Of a stretch of 64,000 bases of DNA, positions 1 to 15,028 are shown in pieces. Position 1 is the stretch's first letter, and the number at the start of each line of letters is the position of its first letter. This DNA is from Larus michahellis (lineage: Eukaryota > Chordata > Aves > Charadriiformes > Laridae). Position numbers and translations under genes: made by a program. Under the pieces are notes generated by a model, which saw nothing but the letters and a program-made list of their open reading frames with translations, did no database searches and was not told the DNA's origin. The stretch is taken from assembly GCF_964199755.1 (NCBI RefSeq), contig NC_133900.1, forward strand, positions 76,244,727 to 76,308,726. Reading direction: 5' to 3'.

Positions 1-3000
1 GCATACTTTTCCCTGCAAGGTGGTGTCTCTGGGTCAGGACAGACACATCTTCTTTCAGTCTATCCCGTACCGGTTTTGCATTGTAATTGGGGTCAACAAA
101 CAGGCTGCCTTTATCCTGATCCGATCTGAACGTAGGGTGGAAGAAGGGAGAGAGGGGAGAGAGGGACGTGGAAATCAGATCGTATTCCAGCGACGAGAGA
201 GGGTGACAGAAGGACAGGGTGAGAATTTGCTGTAGAAATGATGGGAGAAAGAAACCGCACAGAGTTAACTAGTCAGCAATCTCTAACTAGGAACAGAACA
301 GAAAAACAAAACAAAACAAAACAAAAAACCCAACAAACAACAAAATCCCACCCCAACAACAACAAAAAGCCAAGACCAGATGCACAAGCTAATTGGGTCA
401 GTAAGACTTATTTCACTTTCCAACTGAAAGTCTCAGCTTAGTTGACGCCTTGTCGAAACCTGCTTCTTCGGAAAATAAGGAACTGTTTGCACCGGGGAGT
501 GCGAGTACCTGAAAGTAACAAAAAATCTGAGAGGATCAAAAAACCACACCAAATTCCTCTCCTTATGGAAGAAATGTATACCAGAAACATCAGCCTGCAC
601 AGTATTCTCAATAGTGCAAAATCATAGCTGTGAGAATGTGATTTTTTTAAATTATATTTTAAGCTCTTGTTAAGGATTTTTTGTTCCATTCTGTGAAATT
701 CTGCAAGTTCGAGGTTTCCTCTTTGGCTTCTGCAATGCAATCTTGTACACCTCTTTTGCCTGCCCCAGCTTTTCGGAAAATCAAGACTGAGCATAGCCAG
801 ACCGTAGATGGAGATGTGACTGGCTGCTGTTGCATCGTTGCCTGTGTGCGTGATACCGAGCGACTATAGGGAATTACAGTACCTTTTGCCTCAAGAGCAA
901 ACTAGTGAACGAGAGCAAAACAAAGGGCATCATCTCGCTATCAGGGGTTTCCCATTCAGCGTAACTGAAAAGTCAATGCTGCGCCCAGAAGCAAACAGTG
1001 ATTTGGGAACTTGTCCAGTTCCTCAAGAGCGAAGTGAAGGTGTGGCAGACCCCTGTGAGACTGTTAAGTGCTCGCATTTTTTAAACATATTAATTTTTCT
1101 AATTAATAAAGGCATTAAGCGTAAGCCTCTAGTGGAATAAATCAGACTGCACAATTTGAATTACAGGGGATTAGCAAATGCGAAGTGTCCCACGACTCAT
1201 CTCAAGTGGAATGTTGCTTTCTGCGCCTGTGATTCATGAGAGGTGCTTCTGGTTGAGCCTGCTGGAAATAGTCAGAACTCTCTTTTCCTTGTCAGGCTTC
1301 ATGGTGCAAATGTGAGTGGGATTTGATAATAATTTTCAGCTTGCGGGTGGCCTTTGCCACGTTACTCACCCTCCAACAAGCATAAACGTTCAGTGCGGTG
1401 CATTAGATTGCTTTGCAGAGCTCAGCTTTGCCACCCCTTTCTCTCTTTGGCAGCATGGCTTCCATCCATCATATTTTTTTGCCTTTAGTATGATTTCAAC
1501 TGTCTTTGAATTGGATGCAGTGATAGGCTATCTATGTAAGCCTAACTTACTATGTAAGTAAAATAATTTAAACAGTTGTTTACAAGTTGTCTAACAGTAA
1601 ATACATTACCACACCTTCCATTATTCCTATAGAAATGGACTAGGGCAAATATAAATAACTAGTAGTATATTTATAGAATCAAAACCCTGAGTAGTTTTAT
1701 AAGACCATCTGCTTCAAACTCTTTAAGAATGTACAACGACCGTGTATATACAAAAAGCTTAATAAAAGTTCCAGTTTTGCAACAAAAGTCCGGGGATGCT
1801 CCCATTCCCTTAACAGAGCTATATTTCTTCATCGACCTGTAAAGTACATTCATTTGTTATCCGCAGACGTTTCATGTGGGCTTTTTGTTTTGTTTTGAGG
1901 AGGGAGAACTTATTATATTGGAAAGATATTAAGGAAGAAAGCTGCTTCAGGAAGGGAGAGACAAGAAAATAAATGAGCGTAGGCTAAATAAGAGGTCTGT
2001 ATTGCTTCCAAGACCGAAGCTAGTGTTTCACCGTGTGCTGTATTGGCTTACAAGCCTGCTCAGAGCTAACGCCTGAATCCCTAATGGAGACTGCGCCGAC
2101 CGGGTGATGCAGATGTAGCAGGAGCAATTTAGGTAATCTGCATATGGTGTAGATTGACTAGCTGAGTTGGGAGCGGCCTGAGAGATCTGCCTGTCCATGC
2201 TTTCCTATAGCTGCTTCCTGGACTCCTCGGATGCAAATGCCTTGCTTGGTATCCTGATGTATGCGCGCTGCAACCTATTTATTCATCCATGTTGTTTTGC
2301 AATTCCCAGCTGGGAGGTTTGCTCCTGCAATTTGTCTTGCCCTGCCTTGTGAAAGACTGGAACTCCTTTTCCCACTTTTGTATTGCCCTTCTCGAGTTTA
2401 TAAAGTTAAAGCTGTATTCATTAACTTTCTGTCCTGACCATATCAGCTGGGAGAGAAAAGTGCTTATTACAAGACAAGTTAAGTTGCGTTTGTGGAGCTT
2501 CACTAAAGTCTCCAGAAGCTTCTGTTCTGAGGCTATGGTTTGGCACTTTATAAGATTTCGTATTTGCCTTATTTGTCACGGTTGACACCAGGCAAGCCTT
2601 GTGAAGATGTACCTGAAAGGGAACCTGTGTGATGCCCTACAAAAAGTTTGTCATTCTGGGTTGATGTGCAGAGGCAGCAGGGAGTTACATTTCTCTTATA
2701 GAGGGTACAATAGAGTGCCTTAACTTGGGATGAATGCGATATTTCAAAGGACCTGGAAGCAGACTTGCCATGTCTTTAAGACTCAAGTTTCACAACACTG
2801 ATGATCTTCCACGGAAAAGTCTCTTGGCAAATTTCAGACACTTGAATGTGCCTGTCCATGAAATGGGACCCCTTTATTTGTGAATCCCCATCAAGTTCTG
2901 CATAATCCCCGTGAAACTGTTCTCAGGTCGCCTACATAAATCATCCTTATTACGAAGAAACCACATAAAGATCTTAGTTCTCCCTAAATACTGAGGAATA

Positions 3001-6000
3001 CTGCCTGTGTAGAAGGAAAATGAGAGATTTCCAGTCTCATCAGCAACTTTGCCCAATATTTGCTAAACCTTCACCAGCATGAATTGCTATTGGGACTGGG
3101 CTGTGGGTCACCCAGCTCTTTGCCTAGTAGAGTTGTGCTAAACTGTACAGCCGTTACTACTCCGTTAATTAATGCAGCTTCCTTTCTACATGTGAGGACC
3201 ACGTGCATAAGCAGTGTGGTTTCTCCAAATGTATTAATTCTTTGAAAACGCCTCATTTGGGCAAGCAACGTTGGTATTTGCTATTCAAGCTGTATCCTTG
3301 ATGCACTTGATCAGGTAATTCAGAGAGACGGTATAATTGCATTGTGTCACTTCCATGATTGTAGAAGCCAAAAGCATTCCCTTGCAAATACGAAGGTTGC
3401 TTTCTGACATGATTACCAGCAGAACTTCAAAATTATCTCTCCTTGACAATGGTCCTGACATCTTGCCAGGAAACTTCTATTCTAGAAACGTAAACTGGGC
3501 ACATGCAGAGCTGAAGGAAAATCTTTCAGTCCTTTTTGTGATATTTGCCCAGTGTCTGCACTCAAAGACAGGCTTCATGTGGATTTAAGGCAAGTATTTT
3601 GCACAGTTCCCATCTCTAGGCTATACAGATACGCAAAATAAGCAAGAAACTGTTTATGGACCAAAGCTGGGGCAAGGAGCATAGTGTGTTCCCAAGATGC
3701 ATCAGGAGTTTTATTGCTTATGACGGGAAGTTCCCAGGGGGAAGGCCCCAGGGTGGCAAACGGGGACACGGTCCCAAAGATGCAGCACAAGTCAGGTCAT
3801 GCAGCTGTGCGGAGCTGCGAGTTGTGTGAGCGGCAGTCTCCTGGTAAGAACAGAAGTATCCTGAATTTCTCCGGGCAGTCCACCTGCCAACGCCAAGAGT
3901 GAATCTTTCCACTTGAAAAGAGCAGAAGAAGGACTGGGGAGAGGGAAAAAAATGCATTTCATTGTCATCTTAAGAGGCCTTCATTTAGTAATTTGCTAAA
4001 GGTAATTTTTCTCAGAGGCTGGGTGGGTCGGGCTGTTTCAGTGGTGGTTTGTACCTGAGTCCAAATGGCAGATGGTCTGAAGGCGGAAAGGAGATGGTGG
4101 TTTCATACCAGCCATCAGCTTTTATAGTGCAAATTTGGATTCTCTCTGCTAAAGAGAGGCCAAAGGCAGCGGTGGAAAGAACGTCAGTGATGAATGGATG
4201 GGGCTTCCACGGGATGGGGCACAGCATGTTTCTTGGTAGATACTTGGCTGCTGGTGGCCTTTCTCAAAGTATTTTTTAGAGCATAAATAATATGATCAAG
4301 ATTTGATCAGTCAGTTGAGTTGTGGTATCGACAATAAATTCCAGACAGCTGTTGTTGTTTGCCTAGGAGATATCTGACCTGTAAAGTACAAATTTTAATT
4401 TTACATTAATTTTGAATTCTGTGCCTGAATGGCCACAAATTGCACAAGCACAAATTTTCAGGCGGAAAAAAAGGATAGGAAGCATAGCTATCGACATGGC
4501 TAAATCACAATCTCTTTAATGGATTGGAATTTGAGAAAGAAACCTGTAGAAAGCGGAAACAAATAATGAACCGCGGAGGGATGATAAGGAGGAGACTAAA
4601 TTTTATGAATTCTTTACTGATAGGAGGAAGAGTAAGCGAAGACTTGGTCCTCTAAGTAAGGAGGGAATGATAGCAACAAGTAATGCCAAGAAAGCCAGTG
4701 TTTTAGTCCCTTTTAAACTTTTATCTTCATACAAAAAAGGGGGGGGAAAGTGGAAAAAAAGCAGCAGTAGGTGTACTTTCGACATTGTGTCTGTTTTTAG
4801 CCTGTGTGAACTTTGTTACTGTGAATGCAATTTATATTGGGTTTGTGCATACGCCGATAGCAGGAACATCACAGTTTTGGGAGAATACATACAACAAATA
4901 AAATGCAGGTTCCTCTGGAAGGTGCAGATTGGGACCTGCATTCTTGTGCTTGTTTTCACAGAAGTTAGAGATAGGAGAGGCTCGTTCAGTGCTCAGCCAC
5001 CCTTTCTGTGATTGTTCCCAGCTGAGCATTTCCCTCAGAAAACAGAATTATTCATCTGATTTTGCTAAACAGTGCACTCAGCTTGGGGATTTCTGCAGGT
5101 CTTTGTGGTCTTCTACTCCTCCAATAACAGCCTATTGTATAAGTCAGGTCTAGGAGGTGATGCAGTTTATTCACTATCACTCATCTCTTGTATCTCCATT
5201 TTAGTTTCTGAATATTTAATTTTCGTTTTGCATTTCATGTGAATGAGAACAACTCATCTGCGTCAAGTGTGGCCTTGGTTACTAACTGCTGATCAATGGC
5301 ATTCACTCTCGTCGTCATAGAGACTGGCCTGAAAAATGAATGTAATTATATTTTCCTCATCTCTCAAGTGACTCTTTTATTATTGCTCAGGTAATTACCT
5401 GACATGTACCTTGCAAGAATACGTGGTGATTTATTAAGTAAGGCAAAAAAACCCCCAAACCATCAGGAGAAACTGCTCGGTCTCTTTCGTTCTGGACTTC
5501 ACGTGGTCTCTTCGGCAATCCCAGCCCCTGCTTCGACGGCACAGTCACCTTGCAGCTCAGACTTCCACGTCATCTCCGTGGGTAACGTGCTTCACGTGAA
5601 GAGTGTCTCCCATGTTACTTTGGTGGGGGATAGTGTAAAGAGTAGGACAGATGTTATGGTCGCCTTTTCTTAGTGTTCTTTTACTACCTGTAAACATCAA
5701 ATTTGGTGCAGATAACAGTCAGTAGTAGGACACAAAAATTTGTGTTCCTGGCCCAGGCCACCTTAGGCATTTCACTAAAGGCTTGATCCCAAGGTACAGT
5801 CTGTTTTCGGCATCTCATTTAGATGGGCTTTTATAAAGCAGACATATCAAAGTGGTCGTCTACGGTCTGTCCCAAAATTTCCAAAAGCAGCTCATGATAT
5901 TTTCAAATCTTCCAAAAGTGAAGTCTTGCTTTTACCTCCAACTCAGACTTGTAAGCCTGATGTACAGGCTTCTAATGTCTGTGTATTGTTTTTTCTGCAT

Positions 6001-7959
6001 GACTATTAGAGGCTCATCTCATGAAAATGATTCACTGCTATTTCAGCTGTTCAGTTACTAAATTTGAGAGTGGGGAGGAGGGAAACCCAACAACCTATAA
6101 ATGATAACTTGCAAGAATAAAATAGGAAGAATAAGAAAACTTTATTTGACGGATTGGTTTATTAGCTGGTAGTATACCTATACATTCATAAATCCCTAAG
6201 AATTGAAGGTGCTGGCTAAACGTTAAAACAGACAGATGTAGAGAATCACAGGCTTTAGAGTCTTGGGTCCAGGGGAATGTCCTGATTCCTTCTTGGACAA
6301 TTGCAGCCACTACTACAAGATCTTCCCTCTGTCACATCCAGTTTTCATATACTAGGATTTTTTTTTTCTTTTGCTTATCAGCCTAATTTATGCAATTGAC
6401 TTTTGTCAGTCTCCTAATTTCCCTTATAATTGCCTCCTTTTGAGTGCCTTCCTGACTCCAGGGGGAGTGCTTTGGTGCAGTGGTGCTTGGTGTCCACCTT
6501 CTCTTGGAGTCTTCATCTTAGCGGCACTCTAATTTCAGTAAGTATCTCTTCAAGCCCAAGCAGAGCAAAGCAACATATGGATATTGTAAGGCTTTTGGAA
6601 ATAAAAAGTGCTGGTATTTTCCTTACTTTTACCAGCTGACATGGATCCATGTTGAACAAGTTTCTTATTTCTGGGTTACGGGGTGTATTGTGGGAACAAA
6701 GAGAAGGTTGTGGCAAATAGCAGCTTTGTTCTCTCCAGTTCTTCATTTGCAGGGATACTTTTGTAGGATTCGTTACAGATGTTGGTGAAATTAGAGTTGT
6801 TTCACCTTTTCTGTAATTTATATTGCAGCTGAGCAGCACAGGACAGGAGCCACAACCACCACATGAGTGGCCATTTCTGACTAGTTGTCAGGGCGGAGGA
6901 GTGGGGAAAGCCTCCCTGAAATGGTCCCGGGTGTCTTGACAGAACATAAGACTAACATCATGCTCAGCGTTTTTGTTGATTTTACCCTTTCTTGACAACT
7001 CGGCTCTTGCCTTCCTCCCTCCTGTCACCGATTTGCTTAAGTCTGTGCTCCAGAAGCTTTGTTCTCAGGTGTGTGAGCTAGGACTTTTCACCGCTTGTTG
7101 CTGGTTTATCACTTACTAGGAGTTTGCACTAAATGCTATCAATTTGCCATGGGTTTTTTCTCCAGATGCTACTTGAGTGCAAAGATGCCTCATTATGTAG
7201 TCTGCAGTTTGGATGTGATCCTGAGAACTCTTCAGTAGGCTTTCTCTCTGCAACAGCCATCAATGTTTTATACCAGGTCCCGCCCTATGTCTGTCTCCTT
7301 TTTTTCTTGTCTTTTACCCTCAGCCCTGACCGTGACTAGCTTCATTTTCACCTTAGTAATCCCAGAACTTTTTTTTTAAACTCTCGTATTCACTGCTGCC
7401 ATTACAAATGCTCTCCCTCCTAATCATTATATACTTTATTTCCTTGCAGATTCTGCATGGCAACTGCCTTTTCCGCAGCTGGTAAGGTCTAGGGCTGGGG
7501 TCCTGAACCAAGCAGAGTTGTCACCCGTAGTATAACGTGCTGTCTTATTTCCTCTTCCTTTCCTTCCTTATGAGCTGAATGCAATCACTGTATAGCACTT
7601 ATTCATGCCAAGGCTAACTTAGACTTTTCGTTTCCTTTTCTCTACATTTTGCCATATTTTAGAGCAAATTTTGCATAAACATATGCTGCTGTTTGATAGA
7701 ACAGTGTCACACGCAGTGGATTTGCCAGGTCACGTGTGCAAGTTGGACCATTTAGAGCCCTGTTCCTTGCACTAGTCTGCATATTTCCATGACAACTGGT
7801 GACTTGTCCACAATCTTCAAGCTGTGTTATGGATTCACTTGCAGAGTTACTGGAAGCCAGAGAGCTGCCTTTCTTTGCTCTGCGTACTGAGACTTTCTGA
7901 GATTGGAGGAGTTGGTGAATAATTACATATAGTTCATGTGTCAAGAGCTATCTGGTCCC

Positions 7960-8480
7960 ATCCCATTACCTTCTTGTCAGAAAGCAGTAAGGGCAGGGCT
8001 GCTCCCTCAGGGAAGGTGAGTGGGGCAGCAAGGGGGTCCCACAGCAGGCTAGGGGTCTCGTCATCCGAGGCCCGGTCCCACAGTATCTAAGTGAGGCAAG
8101 CAGGACAGATCCTGGGATGGTAGCCAGCTCCAACCAGCAGTACAGATAAGGCAATATCTGGATGATAAGGCAGGTCTCAAGTTCAGCCAGGAAGCCACTT
8201 TGTAGGTCAGGGTCAGATCCATTGATCACCCCGCAGGCCCACAGTGAGAAGGCAGGGCCAAGGGCAAGCTGGGAAATCAGTGCAAATTGAGGTCTAGGTC
8301 AAGGAGCTTCATGGCCAGGCACGGTTGTGGCTGAGCTGGAGACCAGCAGTCTTCCAGCACAGCTCAGGCAGAGACCAAAGCCTCAACCATGATCTTAAAT
8401 GGAGCTCCTGGTCCCATGTGTGTGGGTGGAGGTCCCAGAGGGGACTGGTCAGGGACGTTAAAGCTTATTAGCGCACTCAG
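7960..8480. repeat. Unclassified GC-richer repeat-like block
   Basis: This ~500-bp stretch is clearly more GC-rich than its surroundings. It holds repeated short words such as GGTCA and CAGG-type strings and a long minus-strand open frame without recognisable protein similarity. It looks like an interspersed element or a decayed repeat. I cannot name the family, and unique sequence is equally possible. Confidence 0.25.
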
Positions 8481-11400
8481 AGCCCCAACACTTCCCATGA
8501 TTACTTTTTATGCCCTTAATGATCCTTATTTTAGTTAGTTTATTAGCTTTGTGTCAGATAATGTTGCATGATGTCTTTTGAAATGAGCAGGGCTACTAAC
8601 AGGGCAGAACAAGTCATTGACTTCAGTGGGACTCTGGTGGGTCATAACTATGGGGCTGTCCAGATTTCCCAGATTCAGTGCCCTGAAGTTCGGCGGTTCC
8701 TGAAGGCCATACAGATACATCTTTAGATTGAGCACAGGAATGATCCCCAAGTTTACTTTATGAAAAAGAACCCTGTTAAAAATTCTCCTTTTTTGCCTGT
8801 TCAGCTTGTAAAGACCATGTTTATGGGTTTGGTAATGCAGCGAAGCAACGTGCTGTCTGAGCATGGTTGTAACTCAGAGTTACGTTGCAGCATGGACAAT
8901 ATTCCCCATCCAGGTGTGAGTTAGAACCAAAACTCATATTCCAGCATGACAGATGAAAGAGGGGACGCTAAAAATACAGCTCAGAATTACAATCCATTTT
9001 CCTCTATTACAGTATTAATGCATCTCTGGAATGACTAGAAAATGCAATTTCTGTTTTTCATCTCCAGCTGCCCTGAGGACATCCACAGGAGATGCAAAGG
9101 GTTGGAATCAGATTTCCTTTTTAAAACAAAACATTAAGTGAAGGCATCCTATCATTGCACTTGTCATTTCCCTGGGGCACTATTCTGGGAGGTGACTCTC
9201 AGATGTCTTTGAAGGGATTATACTAAGGGTCAATACCTGGCTAAAACAAATTCGTGCTTGCTTTGCATGCTTTGTGAATTTTTTAGTATTAAAAATGGCC
9301 CTATGTTAAAAAGTTGTCTCTGTTGTCTAATGATTACCAAGTCGGTTTTTAGTGGAAAACTAGAAGGGCGAAAGTCATGAGATTGTGGGTTTTTTTGGAG
9401 TCGGTCTCTACAAACATGAAAGAACAGAACAACTCATTCTTTCCCTTTATTTTCCAGTTTCTATTTCTAACTCTTTAATATCGGAGTGGGAGGAACATTT
9501 ATGACACACCGAAGAGGCAATTGGTGGTGCGAGCTTTCTGTACTACAGTAATGCACTGGTAGGGGATTATGCAAGATCTGAGAGCTCAGTGTTCTCTGCT
9601 GGCAAAAATTCCACTTTTTGAGGACCCCACATTCATCTTTGAGAGGAAAATTAGCTCTGGAGGAAAATGGGGTCTAAACTATAATAGCCACCAGTACTGA
9701 GGTAAACTTAGCCTTGTATTCAGTGCAGGATTACCACGGCACGTATTCTGATGTGCTTAAGGGTGCAGTCCCACAGGAGAATGAGCTGATTGAAGTCCGG
9801 ACTGCAGTTGTCCGACCCTTTCCAGCAGCTCTCTGGCCATGCAAGTGGCATGAATGCTTGTGCCAGTGTTTGCTCAGCCAAACTGGGAAGTTGTGCGGGC
9901 TTTGGGGGTTGTTTTGGGGTTGGGTTGGTTTTTTTTCAGTTAGTTACTCAGCTAGAACAGCTCTCAGTTCTCTCATGTGAACCGTGAGCACCAAGCAGGC
10001 ACAAAAGAGGTGATGGGAACACATGGGGAGGAGGATAAAGGGAGGAAGGGTGATACCTCACCCAGTCCTGACTTGGAGTAGCCAGGGCTGACAGAAGATT
10101 GCATCCCAAAGAGGTACAGATGCATAGCAGTGGAAGGCTGGTGGGGATCCAAGGAGAAATCTCTCTCCATTTTCTGGTCTTTATGGGCGAGGAGTAAGAT
10201 TTCTCTTGTAGGGTCAGGGTGGTCCCGTTCTGCTGTTTCCCATTTCCTAGTTTCTTAGCATACACAGACACCTCAGCAAGAGGGAGTAATGGAAACAGGG
10301 TTTACTGCACAGAGGTTTTTGCAAGCCAAATTCATGCATGGAAGCATTAGATCTATGATACTTCCAATGTCCTTGTGATCTGTTTTACCTGTGGTTTTCT
10401 GGGATTCTTCCAGAAGTCTAAAATACAGGAGAAGGTGCTCTCCCTTTCCAGGGGAATGAATTTATCAGCTCTTAGTTAAACAAAGAGTCTGAGAAACATT
10501 CATTTTGCGCAGAAGAAAGATAGTTAGGGATGAGATGTATTTGACGCAACTCTTTTTACAGCTAAATACAGTTAAACTTGAGTTAGGAGTCTACAGTCAA
10601 GATGTAGTGTGGTCCTTGTCCTCCATGTCTTGCTCTATTTCCCACCCGTTTGACGCTGATGGCTCCATTATTTGTAAAAATCCCATGGGATGGTTGGTTT
10701 TGCTGTACTTTTATGCTCTTGGGGTACCCTCAAGATAAAGCTGTATCCTGGTGCACTCTTTTTGTGCCAAAGCCTAGAACCCCTCATACATTCTCAAAAA
10801 AGGCAGTAGCTCTTGAGAGGATTTCATCTGAATAACAAAAGGTGAAAAGCGTGTTCTTAGTTTTGCTGAGAAACCAAGTATTCCTACCTATCTTCATGAA
10901 TCTGAAGAGGGGCACGGGTATGGCAAAGAAAAACCTCTCTGAGAATGGATGGAATTTAACTTTGCTTTGACTATGAGAAAATTAATTTTGAAAATTTGTG
11001 TATTGGAACTGAAACTGGAACATGGTACTTGGGTTGCAACACATCTTCAGAAAGAACATCTTTAAGGGTTTGCTAAAAGTGCTTTGTATTTTGGTATAGC
11101 ACATCCACAAGTCATTTAATTCAGTCAGGTTTCTGGGAAGTGAGTCAGATGATGACTCAATTATCTTCAGCACAAACAGCCTCTGAAGTGTCACTGTCGG
11201 TATTATCAACAGAAGTGCTCATAAACTGATGCCACTGTTTTCCCACATCTCTTGGAAGTGATAGGGAGGTTTGAAACTGTAGTGCTTCAACCGTGGCTAC
11301 AACTGTAGCCCAGGTCTCTGACAAGTCTTGAATCTATCAAAAGCCATTCCTGGTGTCGACATGCCTGTTAGTTGAGGGGAGGCTTTCTGAAGCACAGCCT

Positions 11401-14400
11401 ACTGTAGGTGTGGATTGTGAGGATGTTGTTGTATAAAGGCTGCTGAGAAAATCTTCAGAGATGGGAATGGTGGTAGCAGCGAGGGAATCTCAATTATTCA
11501 TACTGTATTATGACTTAAAAGAAAGTCTTTCCAAAAGTGGAACGTGGAAGAGAGTGAAAAAAGGGATGGAAAAAGGATCTCTGTGATATGATCTGTCAAA
11601 CTCACAGCTGGGAGGATTTGAAAGGATTGTAGGCTCCAACTGAGTAAAATGAGAGACCTTTTAGAAAGTTCAAGTGGCCTGGAAATCACCTTAAATGCTA
11701 TTTAAACTGGCCTGTAAAAGAAACTAGGTTACTACGATGTGTGAATGTTTTTTCCAATGTACTTTAGCCTACGTAGACATTTAAGCAAACTTCTTCAAAC
11801 ATTTTTACTAGTTATTGGACATGTGCCTAGCACAATTGCTCAGTCACCCAGTTCTGAAATATCCAGTATATCTGCAAAGCATTTTGAGGGAATACAGTAG
11901 AGAGAGGTCTTGGGTTAATTCACTGCAGGGTTTCTTGTGAATGTTTTATGTGTTCTGACAATTTGGAGTATGTTTTGGTAGCAAGTTAATAAGAAAACAA
12001 GAAATGGATGAAAGCATTCAAATATGTTTGGCCTCAGCCCTGTGAAACAAAAATGTGTGATGCCATGTAATGAGGAGGTGCCTAAACTGAAAGCAGCTGG
12101 TGTATGGGAGAACGTCGGTGAGAGATGCCTAGCATGGTCCTAACCTGCCATCCGTACCATGGTGGGTACTTGTCAATAGGGTTGGACTTTCAGTGGTGAT
12201 GTACTTCTGATTGCGGGTCACGTGAAGCTCCCAAGATGTTTCACCTGATCCTTAAATGGCCGGAAGCTTTAAATGACATTTTAACAACTCCGATCACACT
12301 AGCCATAAACCCAAACCTGCACATAGCCAAAAGCTGGTGTGCTGTGTGTCTCAGTCAGAAGACCCAGTGGATTGGTTCACAGGCAGGAGGTGAGACTAGA
12401 TCACTAAAGGTGTGCTCAGCTCTGTGGCAGGATGGGGAAGATCTTCACCCTCAGCCGTGTCCTACGCATTCACTAGCACTGACCTCAGAGGTCTCTCCTT
12501 TCTCCCATTTCAGGGACTTAGATTTTCAGGCAGTTCCTACTGCCGGAGCATCCCTCCTGCTGGTCGGCTGAAGTTTCGGGGTCTGAACCGCTAGCAAACC
12601 CTGTTCAGTTCAAAAGCTGCAGGCTGGATGTTCCCGATGTAAATATTAACAGGCTCATTAGTAAGGTCAAGAACGACTTGCAAACAAGTCACTGAACTCT
12701 CCAGTGCCTACTAATTAGTTGTAACAAACAATAGGGATAAACATGAGCTGTCTGATTTTAAGTATGAGAACGCCAGCCCACTGGTCAGTGGAAGGGGAGA
12801 ATGGCGTCATACACACGGTGAGCAGCCGTGAGACAAAGCCACGAGTAGCTGAGCCGCAGCATTGCTGGAAAAATCTTTGAGACAGGATTCTCTCTGGAAC
12901 ACAACATGACCTGGATTACGTATCCTCAGCAGATCTCTCAGCTCGAAGGTAAATAGTAAACCACAAATTCCCACTGGCCTTGCCTTCGGCACCTGCAGCT
13001 GCTTCTTCACCTATTGCAGGAGGGGTTGGCGTGGGCTAGAGTGTCAAATATTCATGTCCCCTCAGTTTTGGTTGTGAATACAGACAATTTTTTTTCCCCT
13101 TGTTCAATGCAGCGCTGGAGCTTTCAGTTCAAACAGACCTACGTGGTCGTACGGAAAAGCCAGCTCTTCACTCAGCTTCGTGTCAAACCACTCATTTTGC
13201 AAGCCAGCCCTGCTGGGAATTTGTCTCCATTTAAGGGGCATTTCTCAAACTGCGGTTCATGGAATGGCCAAGGAACACAGATATATTCCAACGCCATGCA
13301 ATTTTACTCTGTGTACAGGCTGAGTCATGACGATTCGATATAGAAACCTTTTTAGAACCGGGTTTAAAAAAAAACTTTTATGGTTTCTCTAATAAAAGGT
13401 CTCTAAAAGAAGGTGTGTTACCTTTAGCAGCCAAAGGCAATCGTGTTGTCTTTTTTTATTTAAAAAAAATATCTAAAATAGAATATGGAATATGGCATCT
13501 GTTAAATGTTCCCCCTCTTTGATGGCTAAAAGTGCTATGAAATACTGACCATCTCTTTGCTTGATTGTATTTTGCTTTGTTTCAAATGAGGTATGTTGTT
13601 CAAGTATTGATTTCGGGTAAAAATTATGTTTTCTGTCAGTCTGTGCTTACACGGAGGATGAAATGATACAGGGAGCTGTGTGTGTTGTCCCCAAAAGCTT
13701 GCATGATTTATTTTGTGAGTGCAAATGTATTTTAAATATAAACTTTAGAGAGTAAGAGGTTGTGGGCGGGTTTTTTTTCTAATATTTTCAGGTTACCTGT
13801 AAGAAATTTTGTTATAAAAGTCAAGAATAGCCTATCATTTAATCAGCTGTAAAATGTTAATGTAACTCTATATAATATTCTTTCTTGGTAAGAAAAGGTT
13901 GCGATTTTTACTTCAATTATTTCCATACCCCAGGAGAAAAAAAAAAGAGATAAAAAGGTAATAAATATATTCCAAATATCTTTTATTTCAAGGTAAAAAT
14001 TAAAATATTTTGAGCACTTTTTAAACAGCACATTTTAGGATGGAGAACAAAGTATATATTGATTTTCTTAAATATGTGAGGCTTTAGCTTTTCTTGTTGT
14101 TTTCCTTATCCCTCTCTCTGGAAGTATCATCATCCTTGGTTTTGCTGAAGTATTTGTTTGTAATGTTTTTGTCACACATTTAGTTAGTTAGATTGATATA
14201 AAAAGTATCTTTTTTTTTTTCTCCAGTTCGTTTGTTTACTGAAGCTGTAAATGGGTTCCATGGAGTTGACAATAGGTTATTAAAAGGAGACCTCTCAGTT
14301 CAATTTTCTTCTGCTGTGGCTTTTGTCACGTTTGTATTCTACTGGCTTTCCACTCACCATAAAATGTTCTAGGCGAGACAAAACATAACTTTCAAACTCA

Positions 14401-14938
14401 AACATTTTCCCCCAGAATGTCCCCCAGGCCCCAAAGTAACAAACCACAAAGCTTTATTTTTTAATTCTTAGTTTTCTTGGTGAGCCTTTAAAATCTCCTG
14501 TAAATGAAACCACTTTTTTGTTTAATCCCTTTGCCCATGGATTTAGAGCCGCCATACAACTAGGTCACACGTGACGCGCTCTCCTCCTCGGCATCGGTAC
14601 CTGGTTTAACAGTAACGCACAAGCATCTCTCGCCCTTTGTGCTAATCGAACCCACACGAGATGGTGTAATAAGCTTCTTATCAGTCCAGGGGTTTGAAGA
14701 TAACATTTTATTGTCAGTGTGATCACACTTGTGGAACAGCTAAGCAATCAGCAGAACGAGGCAGCTCTTTAGAAGCAGGTTACTAGAGTGTATCACCTCT
14801 TTTTTGTGTGTTATAGGGGTTCCTTTGCTTGGGACCTGCTGTCTTTCTTCTGGGCCTTGGCCTGACTAAGCACGACGACTTCAGGCTTTCTTATATATGC
14901 AGTCTGTTAATGTATGCATCATCGTCGTCATCATCATC

Positions 14939-15028
14939 AAAGATGTCCCTGCTTACTGCAGGGGGGTTGGACTAGGTGACCTTTAAAGGTCCCTTCCAAC
15001 CCAACACATTCTATGATTCTATGATCTA
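14939..15028 (+). mobile_element. CR1 LINE 3'-end fragment
   Basis: The segment carries the typical CR1 3' untranslated signature: a GGGGGTTGGACTAGGTGACC block, then AAAGGTCCCTTCCAACCCAA, ending in tandem ATTCTATG octamers. About 90 bp remain, so this is a heavily 5'-truncated copy in plus orientation. It lies about 310 bp upstream of the first recognised CRACD coding exon. Confidence 0.9.

Noticed and set aside
14918..14938. Short CATCGTC/ATCATC run as a microsatellite
   Set aside because: Only a few imperfect units; too short to list as a feature.
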